Source of the DNA: Arenibacter sp. ARW7G5Y1 | Lineage (GTDB): Bacteria; Bacteroidota; Bacteroidia; Flavobacteriales; Flavobacteriaceae | Direction: 5' to 3' | NCBI RefSeq assembly: GCF_003201775.1 | Contig: NZ_QJJZ01000020.1 | Coordinates: 1-64,000 of the forward strand | DNA length: 64,000 nucleotides | Part shown: one piece after another, positions 43,220 through 51,766 of the stretch | Layout: each line of letters begins with the position of its first letter | Numbering within the stretch: the stretch's first letter is position 1 | The notes under the pieces: model-generated | The model's database searches: none | What the model saw: the letters and a program-made list of their open reading frames with translations, nothing else | Told to the model about the DNA's origin: nothing | Translations under genes and position numbers: made by a program

Positions 43220-44527
43220 TCAACCTTGAATTGGCTCTCCATAAAGGTCAAAATCCGCAGCTTCAAAAATATGAAGGTCAACAAATTCCCCTACTTTCAG
43301 ATAATGCTTTGCCGCATCCACCAAGACTTCGTTATCCACATCGGGGGAATCGAACTCCGATCGACCCACAAAATACTTGCCTTCCTTTCTATCTATTATA
43401 CAACGTAAAGTTTTACCCACTTTTTCTTGGTTCAACTCCCATGATATCTGTGATTGGAGCTCCATAATTTCCGAAGCTCTTTGTTGTTTCACCTCCTCGG
43501 GAACGTCGTCTACCAAATTATAGGCATGCGTATTTTCTTCATGACTATAGGTAAAACATCCCAATCTTTCAAAGCGCATTGCTTCCACCCAACTTTTCAA
43601 AGTTTGAAAATCTTCTTCTGTCTCGCCTGGATAACCTACAATTAGGGTGGTCCTAATGGTCATTTCCGGTACCGCAGCCCTAAAGTCCTGTAACAATTTT
43701 GTGGTCTTGGCCTGGGTTGTTCCCCTACGCATACTCTTTAATATGGCATCGGAAATGTGCTGCAACGGAATATCCAGATAATTACATACCTTAGGCTCGC
43801 GTTTCATCACTTCCAAGACATCCATAGGAAATCCGGTAGGGAAAGCATAGTGCAATCTAATCCATTCAATACCATCTACCTTTACCAACTCGTTCAGCAA
43901 TTCTGCCAAATTCCTTTTCTTATAAAGGTCCAATCCGTAATAAGTAAGATCTTGGGCAATAAGGATCAATTCCTTAACCCCTTTGGCTGCTAATTTATTA
44001 GCTTCCATTACCAAATCCTCTATAGGAGTACTCTTGTGTTTGCCCCGCATGATGGGGATGGCACAAAAAGAACAGGGACGATCACATCCTTCCGCAATTT
44101 TCAGATAAGCATAATTTTTTGGCGTGGTCGTTAATCGCTCCCCTATAAGTTCGTGCTTGTAATCGGCCCCCAGGGCCTTTAATAGATTGGGCAATTCGCT
44201 GGTTCCGAAATATTCATCCACATTAGGGATCTCTTTTTGCAGATCAGGTTTATAACGTTCACTTAAGCAACCTGTAACAAATACCTTATCCACTTCCCCG
44301 GCTTCCTTTTTTTGAACGTACTCCAAAATGGTATTTACGCTCTCTTCCTTGGCATTGGCTATAAAACCGCATGTATTTATCACCACAACATTCCCTTCCT
44401 CTTCATGTACGACTTCCTTGTTGTTGGCCTTCAATTGTCCCATCAACACCTCTGAATCGTACACATTCTTGGAACACCCCAAGGTTACTACATTTATCCT
44501 ATTCTTCTTAAGTGATTTAGTACGCAT
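43220..44527 (-). CDS. rimO: Ribosomal protein S12 methylthiotransferase
   Basis: A radical-SAM enzyme with two [4Fe-4S] clusters that methylthiolates an aspartate of ribosomal protein S12. The protein (435 residues from MRTKSLKKNRINV) has the UPF0004 domain with cysteines 18, 53 and 87, the radical SAM motif CDRPCSFC (148-155) and a C-terminal TRAM domain ending near EAADFDLYGEP. The segment VVTLGCSKNVYDSE is characteristic of RimO as opposed to MiaB. A TACTTTTG element lies about 18 nt upstream. ATG 44527 is preferred to the TTG at 44536. Confidence 0.94.
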   Translation of the reverse strand: MRTKSLKKNRINVVTLGCSKNVYDSEVLMGQLKANNKEVVHEEEGNVVVINTCGFIANAKEESVNTILEYVQKKEAGEVDKVFVTGCLSERYKPDLQKEIPNVDEYFGTSELPNLLKALGADYKHELIGERLTTTPKNYAYLKIAEGCDRPCSFCAIPIMRGKHKSTPIEDLVMEANKLAAKGVKELILIAQDLTYYGLDLYKKRNLAELLNELVKVDGIEWIRLHYAFPTGFPMDVLEVMKREPKVCNYLDIPLQHISDAILKSMRRGTTQAKTTKLLQDFRAAVPEMTIRTTLIVGYPGETEEDFQTLKSWVEAMRFERLGCFTYSHEENTHAYNLVDDVPEEVKQQRASEIMELQSQISWELNQEKVGKTLRCIIDRKEGKYFVGRSEFDSPDVDNEVLVDAAKHYLKVGEFVDLHIFEAADFDLYGEPIQG

Positions 44528-44646
44528 ATTTTTCAAATAAAGTGCAAAAGTACAACTTGAAAAAAGATTGTAGTCCCAATATATCTTTTTTTATTCTTTT
44601 AACGTTAAACCTTTATAACCAATTGAGCTCTAACTCATAAAGCCCT

Positions 44647-45735
44647 ATGAAAACCCAACTTTTTATTTCCGGTTTATTTCTGATTTGCAGTTTAATGGGA
44701 TGCTCCAAAGGCAATGATGACCAAATCCCGATTCCACCCGAGGAAGCCCTGTATTTTCCACCCTTAAATTCCGACGAATGGAAAACTGTGTCCCTGGAAG
44801 AGCTAGATTGGAATTCAAATGCGGAACAACCACTGTATGACTTCCTGGAAACAAATAAAACAGAGGCCTTTATCTTATTGAAGGATGGAAAAATTGTGCT
44901 GGAAAAATACTTTGGAAGTTTCAACGCTACAAAAAATCACTCCTGGAACTCGGCAGCCAAAACTTTGACCGCCTTTACTGTGGGAATTGCCCAAAAAGAG
45001 GGACATCTTGCCCTGGACCATCCCTCATCGGACTATATGGGAACGGGTTGGTCTTCCCTTAGCCCAGCGCAAGAGGCGCAGATTACCGTAAAAAACCATC
45101 TCACCATGACAACTGGGCTGGATTATACCGTAGAAAATAATTTTTGCACTGATGCTGAATGCCTGATTTACAAAGATGATCCCAACAGCTTTTGGTACTA
45201 CCATAATGCCACCTATACCTTATTGGACAATATTTTAAGTGGTGCTGTTGATCAAGAGTATAAGGAATACTTTAACAATAAGGTCCGTGACAAGATTGGG
45301 ATGCAGGGATCCTGGGTAAAGACAGGATATCTTAATCTGTACTTTAGCAACGCCCGAAGTATGGCCCGATTTGGACTCCTGAACCTGAACAAAGGCATAT
45401 GGGGCGAAACCGTAATTCTGGACGATCCCAATTATTTCACCAACATGACCACGACCTCCCAAGAACTGAACAAGTCTTATGGTTATCTCTGGTGGTTGAA
45501 TGGAAAAAGTAGTTTTAGATTGCCCGGTACCGAAGAACTATACCCTGGCAAATTAATCCCCAATGCTCCGGACGACCTAATAGCCGGACTAGGTGCCTTT
45601 GACCAAAAACTATATGTAGTACCCAGTAAAGGATTGGTAATTATACGAATGGGCGATTCTGCCAATGAAGATGAATTGGGACCATCTACCTTTGATAATG
45701 ATTTATGGGGAAAAATAAATGCCGTAATCAACTAA
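44647..45735 (+). CDS. Beta-lactamase-fold serine hydrolase lipoprotein (class C type)
   Basis: A 362-residue lipoprotein (lipobox ending at Cys19, SLMGCSKG). It has the class C/esterase layout: SxxK at Ser102-Lys105 (NSAAKT), a YxN-like YHN in FWYYHNATYTLLDN, and a GLGAFDQKLYVVPSKGLVIIRMG end where the HxG-type motif would be. Similar proteins are usually called serine hydrolases; the natural substrate is unknown. It is a single gene between divergent rimO and convergent alpha/beta hydrolase. Confidence 0.86.
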   Translation: MKTQLFISGLFLICSLMGCSKGNDDQIPIPPEEALYFPPLNSDEWKTVSLEELDWNSNAEQPLYDFLETNKTEAFILLKDGKIVLEKYFGSFNATKNHSWNSAAKTLTAFTVGIAQKEGHLALDHPSSDYMGTGWSSLSPAQEAQITVKNHLTMTTGLDYTVENNFCTDAECLIYKDDPNSFWYYHNATYTLLDNILSGAVDQEYKEYFNNKVRDKIGMQGSWVKTGYLNLYFSNARSMARFGLLNLNKGIWGETVILDDPNYFTNMTTTSQELNKSYGYLWWLNGKSSFRLPGTEELYPGKLIPNAPDDLIAGLGAFDQKLYVVPSKGLVIIRMGDSANEDELGPSTFDNDLWGKINAVIN

Positions 45736-45757
45736 ATTATATTGAAACCCAAAACCT

Positions 45758-46765
45758 TTACTTGACCGGGTGAAGTTGCACCACTTCTTCCAAGAACCCT
45801 ATGGTTTCCCTTTTTACGGACTCCAGATCTTTTGATGTTATATAAGAGGTCATTACATGGTTACCCACTTGTGGAAACGCAACTTTGCGCTTTAAATGGC
45901 TCTTTACCCCTAATTCATCGTACATTTCCAACAAGGCAGGGACCGATACCACCTTATCCTGTTCTTCCTCATTTTTATAGTAATATCCTAAAAAAGTGGG
46001 TTGATGGATCTTCTGAAAGACATCCGGTTTCATTGTTACATCCAATAAGGCCTGTAATTGCGTCAATGCCTCTACCCTGTATCTTGTTGTCCAATAACTA
46101 TTTTTTAAAGAATCCGCTTCAGATTCATAAAAATCGCTATCCATAATGGTTTTGGCTATTTCCAATCCCCAAGGCCCCGACAGTAATACTGCCGACGGGT
46201 CGTAGATCTTTACGTTTGGGGAATACAAAAGAAGGCTCGCTATATCCTTGTCCCCTTGGGCCAAATAAAGTGCCAGGGTACCCCCAGTGGAAGTCCCCAT
46301 AACAATAACCTTTTTTCCAATCCGTTTTGCTATGGCCAAAGCCTCCTTTGCCGAATCAAAATAGTCTGTAGCCGTTAGGTGAAGCATTGCTTGTTCTTCC
46401 CGGACTCCGTGCCCTTCCAAACGGGGCAAGTATACATTGGCACCATATCTTTGCCCCAATTCCCTGTGCAAAGGCGCACCCTCCTCATGACTGGCGGACC
46501 AACCGTGAAGATAAAGAATAGAATATTCTGTTTTTCCAGGGATAGAATCGTACCAAATTATTCGCGATTCGTTATTGATCTTAATTTTTGTATTTTCCTT
46601 TTCCCTTTGTAGAAGATTGTTGTTCAGTATATTTAAATCCGTTTCCACTACTGGCAAATCCATTGTCAATACAGGCCTATCTACTTTGGGACCTAAAAAA
46701 TAAACAATAAACAACAGGAGAAGTAAAAAAAATATTCCTTTCAATAATCGACGGACTATCTTCAT
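45758..46765 (-). CDS. Alpha/beta hydrolase, membrane-anchored
   Basis: A 335-residue protein with an N-terminal membrane anchor (about 7-25, LLKGIFFLLLLLFIVYFLG) and an alpha/beta hydrolase domain. Family landmarks are LYLHGWSASHEEGAP (oxyanion HG), the nucleophile elbow VMGTSTGGT, and a late histidine in PQVGNHVMTS. The fold resembles carboxylesterase or monoacylglycerol-lipase types. The start overlaps the ftsY stop by 4 bp (ATGA-type coupling), so it is co-expressed with ftsY. The substrate is unknown. Confidence 0.86.
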   Translation of the reverse strand: MKIVRRLLKGIFFLLLLLFIVYFLGPKVDRPVLTMDLPVVETDLNILNNNLLQREKENTKIKINNESRIIWYDSIPGKTEYSILYLHGWSASHEEGAPLHRELGQRYGANVYLPRLEGHGVREEQAMLHLTATDYFDSAKEALAIAKRIGKKVIVMGTSTGGTLALYLAQGDKDIASLLLYSPNVKIYDPSAVLLSGPWGLEIAKTIMDSDFYESEADSLKNSYWTTRYRVEALTQLQALLDVTMKPDVFQKIHQPTFLGYYYKNEEEQDKVVSVPALLEMYDELGVKSHLKRKVAFPQVGNHVMTSYITSKDLESVKRETIGFLEEVVQLHPVK

Positions 46766-47724
46766 TCTTTTCCACTAAAAAACGAATCCACAAACTCAAT
46801 CTTATTAAAGACCTGCAAATCTTCCATTCCTTCCCCTACCCCAATATACTTTACCGGAATCTGGAATTGATCTGAAATACCAATAACCACACCACCTTTA
46901 GCGGTACCATCCAATTTTGTCACTGCCAAGGATGTTACTTCCGTGGCCTTGGTAAATTGTTTTGCCTGCTCAAAGGCATTCTGCCCTGTGGATCCGTCCA
47001 AAACCAAGAGGACCTCATCAGGAGTACCTTCAACCACCTTTTGCATAACGCGCTTCACTTTGGTCAATTCATTCATCAAATTAACCTTATTATGCAGTCT
47101 ACCCGCAGTATCGATAATTACCACGTCCGCATTCTGCTTAAGTGCCGAACTCAGGGTGTCAAAGGCCACAGAGGCAGGGTCGCTGCCCATATTTTGTTTT
47201 ATGATAGGGACATCTACCCTATCGGCCCATACCTGAAGTTGGTCTATTGCGGCTGCTCTAAATGTATCGGCCGCACCAAGGACTACCTTTAAACCTTGTT
47301 TTTTAAATTGATAGGCCAATTTACCTATAGTGGTAGTTTTACCTACCCCATTGACACCAACAACCATTATTACGTAAGGCTTTCTTATCAAGGGAACCGT
47401 AAACTCGGTTTCTGATCCAGAATTGGTTTCGGACAGTAATCCTGCTATTTCCTCCCTTAATATAACATTAAGCTCGTCTACCCCCAAATACTTATCCTTG
47501 GATACACGAGCTTCTATACGGTCTATTATTTTTAAAGTGGTATTTACACCTACATCGGAGGAAACCAATACTTCCTCCAAATTATCCAAAACATCATCAT
47601 CTACCTTGGATTTTCCAACTACCGCCTTACTAAGTTTGGATAAAAAATTGGTCTTGGTCTTTTCCAGACCTTTGTCCAAAGATTCCTTTTTTTGTGCAGA
47701 AAATATTTTCTTAAATAAACTCAT
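46762..47724 (-). CDS. ftsY: Signal recognition particle receptor FtsY
   Basis: The GTPase receptor that brings SRP-ribosome complexes to the membrane. The 320 residues have a short N-terminal helix, the NG domain with G1 VVGVNGVGKTTTIGKLA, DTFRAAAIDQL, G3 DTAGRL, G4 TKLDGTAKGG and the closing GVGEGMEDL. The acidic A domain of enterobacterial FtsY is absent, as usual in this phylum. It lies downstream of rpmB-rpmG-DUF4295 but is separated from them by a terminator. Confidence 0.95.
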   Translation of the reverse strand: MSLFKKIFSAQKKESLDKGLEKTKTNFLSKLSKAVVGKSKVDDDVLDNLEEVLVSSDVGVNTTLKIIDRIEARVSKDKYLGVDELNVILREEIAGLLSETNSGSETEFTVPLIRKPYVIMVVGVNGVGKTTTIGKLAYQFKKQGLKVVLGAADTFRAAAIDQLQVWADRVDVPIIKQNMGSDPASVAFDTLSSALKQNADVVIIDTAGRLHNKVNLMNELTKVKRVMQKVVEGTPDEVLLVLDGSTGQNAFEQAKQFTKATEVTSLAVTKLDGTAKGGVVIGISDQFQIPVKYIGVGEGMEDLQVFNKIEFVDSFFSGKE

Positions 47725-47759
47725 ATTTTTGGCATGTTCCTTTTCATCAAAGATATAAA

Positions 47760-47793
47760 AATAAAAAAGCTACTTTCATCAGAAAGTAGCTTT
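47760..47793 (-). terminator. Terminator after the rpmB-rpmG-DUF4295 genes
   Basis: AAAGCTACTTTC (47766-47777) pairs perfectly with GAAAGTAGCTTT (47782-47793) around loop ATCA. The A-run at 47763-47768 reads as a T-run on the minus strand. It lies between the DUF4295 stop and the ftsY start. Confidence 0.85.
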
Positions 47794-47814
47794 ATAACCA
47801 ATAAATTTAGGTTA

Positions 47815-47967
47815 TTATTTTTTTTTCAACCAGTCGTTTACCATTTCCGGACTCATTACAGACTCCATAAAAGTGTAAGCACCTGTTTTGGGCGACTTAA
47901 CCATTTTAATGGCCTTGGTCAATCTTTTTGAACTTGTTTGTAAACTCGCTACCGTTTTCTTTGCCAT
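47815..47967 (-). CDS. DUF4295 small basic protein
   Basis: A 50-residue protein, MAKKTVASLQTSSKRLTKAI..., ending VNDWLKKK. It is strongly basic and matches the Bacteroidota-specific DUF4295 family, which nearly always follows rpmB-rpmG. A ribosome-associated role is likely from its charge and position but unproven. It begins 6 nt after rpmG. Confidence 0.92.
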   Translation of the reverse strand: MAKKTVASLQTSSKRLTKAIKMVKSPKTGAYTFMESVMSPEMVNDWLKKK

Positions 47968-47973
47968 GACGTA

Positions 47974-48156
47974 TTATTTAATTTCTTTATGAACTGTCAT
48001 TCTCTTTAGAATAGGATTGAATTTTTTAATTTCCATCCTATCTGGAGTGTTCTTTTTGTTCTTAGTGGTTATGTACCTTGAAGTACCTGGCATGCCAGAT
48101 TCCTTATGCTCTGTACATTCCAAAATAACCTGAATTCTGTTACCTTTCTTTGCCAT
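47974..48156 (-). CDS. rpmG: 50S ribosomal protein L33
   Basis: A 60-residue large-subunit protein, [20 protein letters not shown], with the family [21 protein letters not shown] segment. The zinc-binding cysteine pairs are missing except Cys14, so it is the zinc-independent form. It lies 21 nt after rpmB and 6 nt before DUF4295. Confidence 0.96.
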   Translation of the reverse strand: MAKKGNRIQVILECTEHKESGMPGTSRYITTKNKKNTPDRMEIKKFNPILKRMTVHKEIK

Positions 48157-48177
48157 TATAATCTTAGTATTTCAGGA

Positions 48178-48414
48178 TTATTTAATTAACCCTTTTTCCT
48201 TTGCCTCTTTTAAAACAACGGAAATTCCTTTTTTATTGATACTCTTTAGCGCCTTGGCTGAAACCTTTAAGGTTACCCAACGATCTTCTTCTGGAATATA
48301 GAAACGCTTTTTAGAAAGATTTACATCAAATCTTCTTCTGGTTTTATTAATCGAGAAGGACACATTATTCCCAAACATGGCTCTCTTTCCAGTAACATCA
48401 CAAACTTTTGACAT
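48178..48414 (-). CDS. rpmB: 50S ribosomal protein L28
   Basis: A 78-residue large-subunit protein beginning MSKVCDVTGKRAMFGNNVS, with the typical SINKTRRRFDVNL segment and a lysine-rich end. It is the first gene of rpmB-rpmG-DUF4295. Confidence 0.96.
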   Translation of the reverse strand: MSKVCDVTGKRAMFGNNVSFSINKTRRRFDVNLSKKRFYIPEEDRWVTLKVSAKALKSINKKGISVVLKEAKEKGLIK

Positions 48415-48486
48415 CTCTCTACTTTTATTTTGTTATAAACAGGGTGCAAATTTAAATTAATTTTATGGGACGGACAAAATTCTTTG

Positions 48487-49734
48487 TCAGAATTTTAAAA
48501 TTTCTTTTCGAAGCATTTCAAAAGCCTTATTTACAGCCTTTTGCACAATTCTTTCACGCTGGCTCCCCAAATGATATTTCTCTACCACCACAGCTTCGGG
48601 GCTAGCAACTGCAATAAACACAGTTCCTACCTCCGCATCCGAGTCTCCTTTTGTTGGACCTGCGTTCCCAGTAGTGGCTATAGCAAAATCGGTCTTCAGC
48701 ATATTTCGCAGATTAGTGGCCATTTCAATGGCTACTTCCGCGCTCACTACTGAAAATTGTTCAATAGTTGTTTTGGAAACTTTAAGGACCTCTATCTTGG
48801 TTTCTGTGGCATAGCTCACAATACTCCCTTTAAAATAGGCGGATGCACCTGGCATACTCGTAATCTGTTGGGCTATTTTACCCCCGGTACAACTCTCCGC
48901 CGTACCCATTGTCATCCTTTTTTTTGTCAATAATTGGGCAATCACCGATTCTACAGATTCTCCCCCCTCCTCACCGAAGACAATATCGCCCAAGAGGTTT
49001 CTAATTTTCTCCGCCTCCAACTCCACCATGGAGTTTAGCTCCTCACTATTGTTTCCCTTTGCAGAAAGTCTAAGCCTAACGGACCCAAGACTTGGTAGAT
49101 AGGCCAATTTTACCATACTGGGCAGATTGTCCTCCACAGAGGATATCCTATCGGCCAGCGAACTTTCCCCCATCCCATAGGTAATAATGGTCTTATGGAC
49201 AATATAAGGCCGCTTAAACTCTTGTACTATTCTAGGAATGACCTTGGATGTTATTAGATTTTTCATCTCGAAGGGTACACCTGGCAATGAAACGAAGACC
49301 TTTCCATCTTTTTTTAACCACATACCGGGCGCTGTACCAAATTCATTGTGGAGTACATCGGCCGTAGAAGGCACCAAGGCTTGATTTTTGTTGACCTCCA
49401 ACAAAGGTATTCCCAAGTGTTTTTTAAAGATAGCCTCCACATGGGACAACACTTCCTTGCTTTCCACCAGGGTATCATTGAAATACTCGCACAGCGTATG
49501 TTTGGTGATATCATCTTTGGTAGGGCCCAATCCCCCCGTAATTATAATAATGTCGGCTCTAGATTCCGCTTCCTTAAGAGCTTCGAGAATATGAAGCCTT
49601 TCATCCTGTACCGAAGAAATCTGATATACGGAAACCCCTATCTTATTTAGTTCCTGGGCAATGAAGGCCGAATTTGTATCTATAATTTGACCAATGAGAA
49701 TCTCATCGCCAATAGTTATGATTTCAGCAAACAT
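48487..49734 (-). CDS. CinA-family nicotinamide-nucleotide amidohydrolase / competence-damage protein
   Basis: A 415-residue two-domain CinA protein. The N-terminal COG1058/MoaB-like domain (about 1-170, ITIGDEILIGQIIDTNS, TGGLGPTKDD) acts as an ADP-ribose pyrophosphatase in relatives. The C-terminal CinA domain (about 255-410, MGTAESCTGGKIAQ, TGNAGPTKGD) deamidates NMN. Its start codon shares a base with the Hpt stop codon (TAATG), so the two are coupled. Confidence 0.92.
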   Translation of the reverse strand: MFAEIITIGDEILIGQIIDTNSAFIAQELNKIGVSVYQISSVQDERLHILEALKEAESRADIIIITGGLGPTKDDITKHTLCEYFNDTLVESKEVLSHVEAIFKKHLGIPLLEVNKNQALVPSTADVLHNEFGTAPGMWLKKDGKVFVSLPGVPFEMKNLITSKVIPRIVQEFKRPYIVHKTIITYGMGESSLADRISSVEDNLPSMVKLAYLPSLGSVRLRLSAKGNNSEELNSMVELEAEKIRNLLGDIVFGEEGGESVESVIAQLLTKKRMTMGTAESCTGGKIAQQITSMPGASAYFKGSIVSYATETKIEVLKVSKTTIEQFSVVSAEVAIEMATNLRNMLKTDFAIATTGNAGPTKGDSDAEVGTVFIAVASPEAVVVEKYHLGSQRERIVQKAVNKAFEMLRKEILKF

Positions 49735-50072
49735 TAAATTCTAAAGTCATTTTTTAATTCTGAAACCACTTGATCTACGTCCTTTTTAAGTAATGGCACC
49801 AAACGCTCAATTTCTTCAGTATCCTCTACCTTTTTTCCCAAAGTCTCTATCTGAAGGGCTATTTCTCGGGTTTGTTCCATGCCCAATAAATCTACGTTAG
49901 GTTTAATCTTATGTGCCAGTTTATATACGCTATCATAATTTTTTACCCCCAATGCTTTCTCAAGTTCATCCAAATCCTGAGGAACTTCTTCCAAAAAAAC
50001 AGCTACGACAGATTTAATAAATTCATCATCACCTTCTGCCATTTCATTTATCTTGTCCAGATTATAAATCAT
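49734..50072 (-). CDS. Stand-alone histidine phosphotransfer (Hpt) domain protein
   Basis: A 112-residue four-helix Hpt protein that relays phosphate between hybrid histidine kinases and response regulators. The phosphorylated histidine is in YKLAHKIKPNVDLLG near residue 54, with the EEVPQDLDELEKAL helix before it. No kinase or regulator is adjacent. The gene lies directly between the FAH-family protein (no gap) and cinA (1-bp overlap). Confidence 0.85.
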   Translation of the reverse strand: MIYNLDKINEMAEGDDEFIKSVVAVFLEEVPQDLDELEKALGVKNYDSVYKLAHKIKPNVDLLGMEQTREIALQIETLGKKVEDTEEIERLVPLLKKDVDQVVSELKNDFRI

Positions 50073-50684
50073 CTATTTTATATTTAATGAGAACATTTGT
50101 TCATTCTCCAATGTACCCGAAAGATAATCATTTGCACTTATTCTACCAACACCGGCAGGGGTACCGGTAAAAATAATGTCTCCCTTTTTCAAAGTAAAAA
50201 AACTAGACGCGTAGGAAATTATATCATCTATCTTCCAAAGCATTAACCCGGTGTTCCCATCCTGAACAACTATATTGTTCTTTTTAAGTTGGAAATTTAA
50301 ATTATTTACATCATCAAAATTGGATTTTGGCAACCATTTACCTATAACCGCAGATCCATCAAAACCCTTGGCCTTTTCCCAAGGCAATCCTTTTTCCTTT
50401 AATCGAGATTGTAGATCCCTAGCCGTAAAATCGATTCCCAAACCCACCTCATCGTAATAATTATGTGAAAATCGCGAATCTATATGCTTTCCTACTTTTT
50501 TAATTTTCACCAACACTTCCACTTCGTAATGTATATCTTCGGAAAATTCAGGTATATAAAAATCCTGTTCTTTAGGCAAAACGGCCGAGTCCGGCTTAAT
50601 AAACAAAACCGGATCTGAAGGCCTCTCGTTATTCAATTCCTTTATGTGATCCACATAATTGCGACCAATGCAAATAATCTTCAT
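50073..50684 (-). CDS. Fumarylacetoacetate hydrolase family protein
   Basis: A 203-residue FAH-fold enzyme (from MKIICIGRNYVDH; the frame opens 12 codons earlier). Family motifs are GRNYVDHIKE, FIKPDSAV, the metal-binding EDIHYEVEVLVKI, GIDFTARDLQ and TGTPAGVG. Bacterial members of this short type act on acylpyruvates or oxaloacetate; the substrate here is not known. It is the first gene of FAH-Hpt-cinA. Confidence 0.88.
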   Translation of the reverse strand: MKIICIGRNYVDHIKELNNERPSDPVLFIKPDSAVLPKEQDFYIPEFSEDIHYEVEVLVKIKKVGKHIDSRFSHNYYDEVGLGIDFTARDLQSRLKEKGLPWEKAKGFDGSAVIGKWLPKSNFDDVNNLNFQLKKNNIVVQDGNTGLMLWKIDDIISYASSFFTLKKGDIIFTGTPAGVGRISANDYLSGTLENEQMFSLNIK

Positions 50685-50784
50685 ATTACAGAGTGATGTT
50701 CGGCAATTGACTTTGGGCATTTGTTTTGGAAAAGTAGGGCAAGTAACCTTTTTGAAAATCGGTAACTACCATTATACCAAATCC

Positions 50785-51561
50785 TTAGCCCAATTTGTTG
50801 TTCAATTTGCTCAATTTTATTTGGGTCAAAACCTTTTTTGTGTACAATGGAAAATCGGCATTTAAGATCCAACCAAAATACCCAGGTTCCTTTTCCAGAA
50901 CAGCATGCACCTTTTTGCCCTTATGCTTTCCAAAGGAAAAAATCTCCTCCCCCTCTTCATCCAACACAATAAAGCCCGCAAAATCAACCGCTTGTTTCCT
51001 AGTAGTAAATTCGGATAGCTTTTTAATATTGTTCTCCAATTCAGGATAACGGTCCAATTGCGACAATAGCACTTCATAAGTAGCCATGGTATCGGCCTCA
51101 GCACTATGGGCATCCACAAGGTCTTTATCGCAATAAAACTTATAGGCAGCTTCCAAGGTTCTTTTCTCCATTTTGTGGAAAATGGTCTGCACGTCCACAG
51201 AAACCGTATTCTTCATGTCAAAATCTATTTCGGCCCTGAGCATCTCCTCGGCCAACAGAGGAATGTCAAAACGATCCGAATTATAGCCTCCCAAATCGCT
51301 ATCCTTTATCATTTTGTAAATTTCCTTGGAAAGCTGTTTAAATGTAGGTTCGTTGGCCACTTTCTCATTGGAAATGCCATGAATGGCAACTACCTGGGCA
51401 GGGATTTCCATTTCCGGGTTCACCAACCATGTTTTGCTCTCCCTATTTCCATTTGGATACACTTTCAAAATAGCTATTTCCACTATCCTATCCTTGGCAA
51501 CATTAGTTCCCGTGGTCTCCAAATCGAAAAAACAAATTGGTCTTGTAAGCTTTAATTGCAT
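50785..51561 (-). CDS. DnaQ-like 3'-5' exonuclease
   Basis: A 258-residue protein with an exonuclease domain (about 6-180) of the DEDD type: Exo I FFDLETTGTN with Asp11 and Glu13, Exo II region GYNSDRFDIPLL, and Exo III HSAEADTMAT. The C-terminal part (about 195-258) has the FGKHKGKKVHAVLEKEPGYF motif seen in many flavobacterial exonuclease proteins. It probably degrades DNA or RNA ends in repair; its link to DNA polymerase III is not shown. Confidence 0.9.
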   Translation of the reverse strand: MQLKLTRPICFFDLETTGTNVAKDRIVEIAILKVYPNGNRESKTWLVNPEMEIPAQVVAIHGISNEKVANEPTFKQLSKEIYKMIKDSDLGGYNSDRFDIPLLAEEMLRAEIDFDMKNTVSVDVQTIFHKMEKRTLEAAYKFYCDKDLVDAHSAEADTMATYEVLLSQLDRYPELENNIKKLSEFTTRKQAVDFAGFIVLDEEGEEIFSFGKHKGKKVHAVLEKEPGYFGWILNADFPLYTKKVLTQIKLSKLNNKLG

Positions 51562-51766
51562 GTTGTAGGTTCTTTATACAAAGATAGTTTTTACAAAGGT
51601 TTTGACTAAAAATAGCCCCACAAAATGTTTAAAATCCTTTTAGAAGCAGGGAAATTCAAGAATATCCATCAGAATTAAACACACAACCCCACAGACCAGC
51701 GGAACAAACCATGCTAAAATGCATAATTAAAAATAACAAGGAAAATAAATCAATCCCAGGGATTTA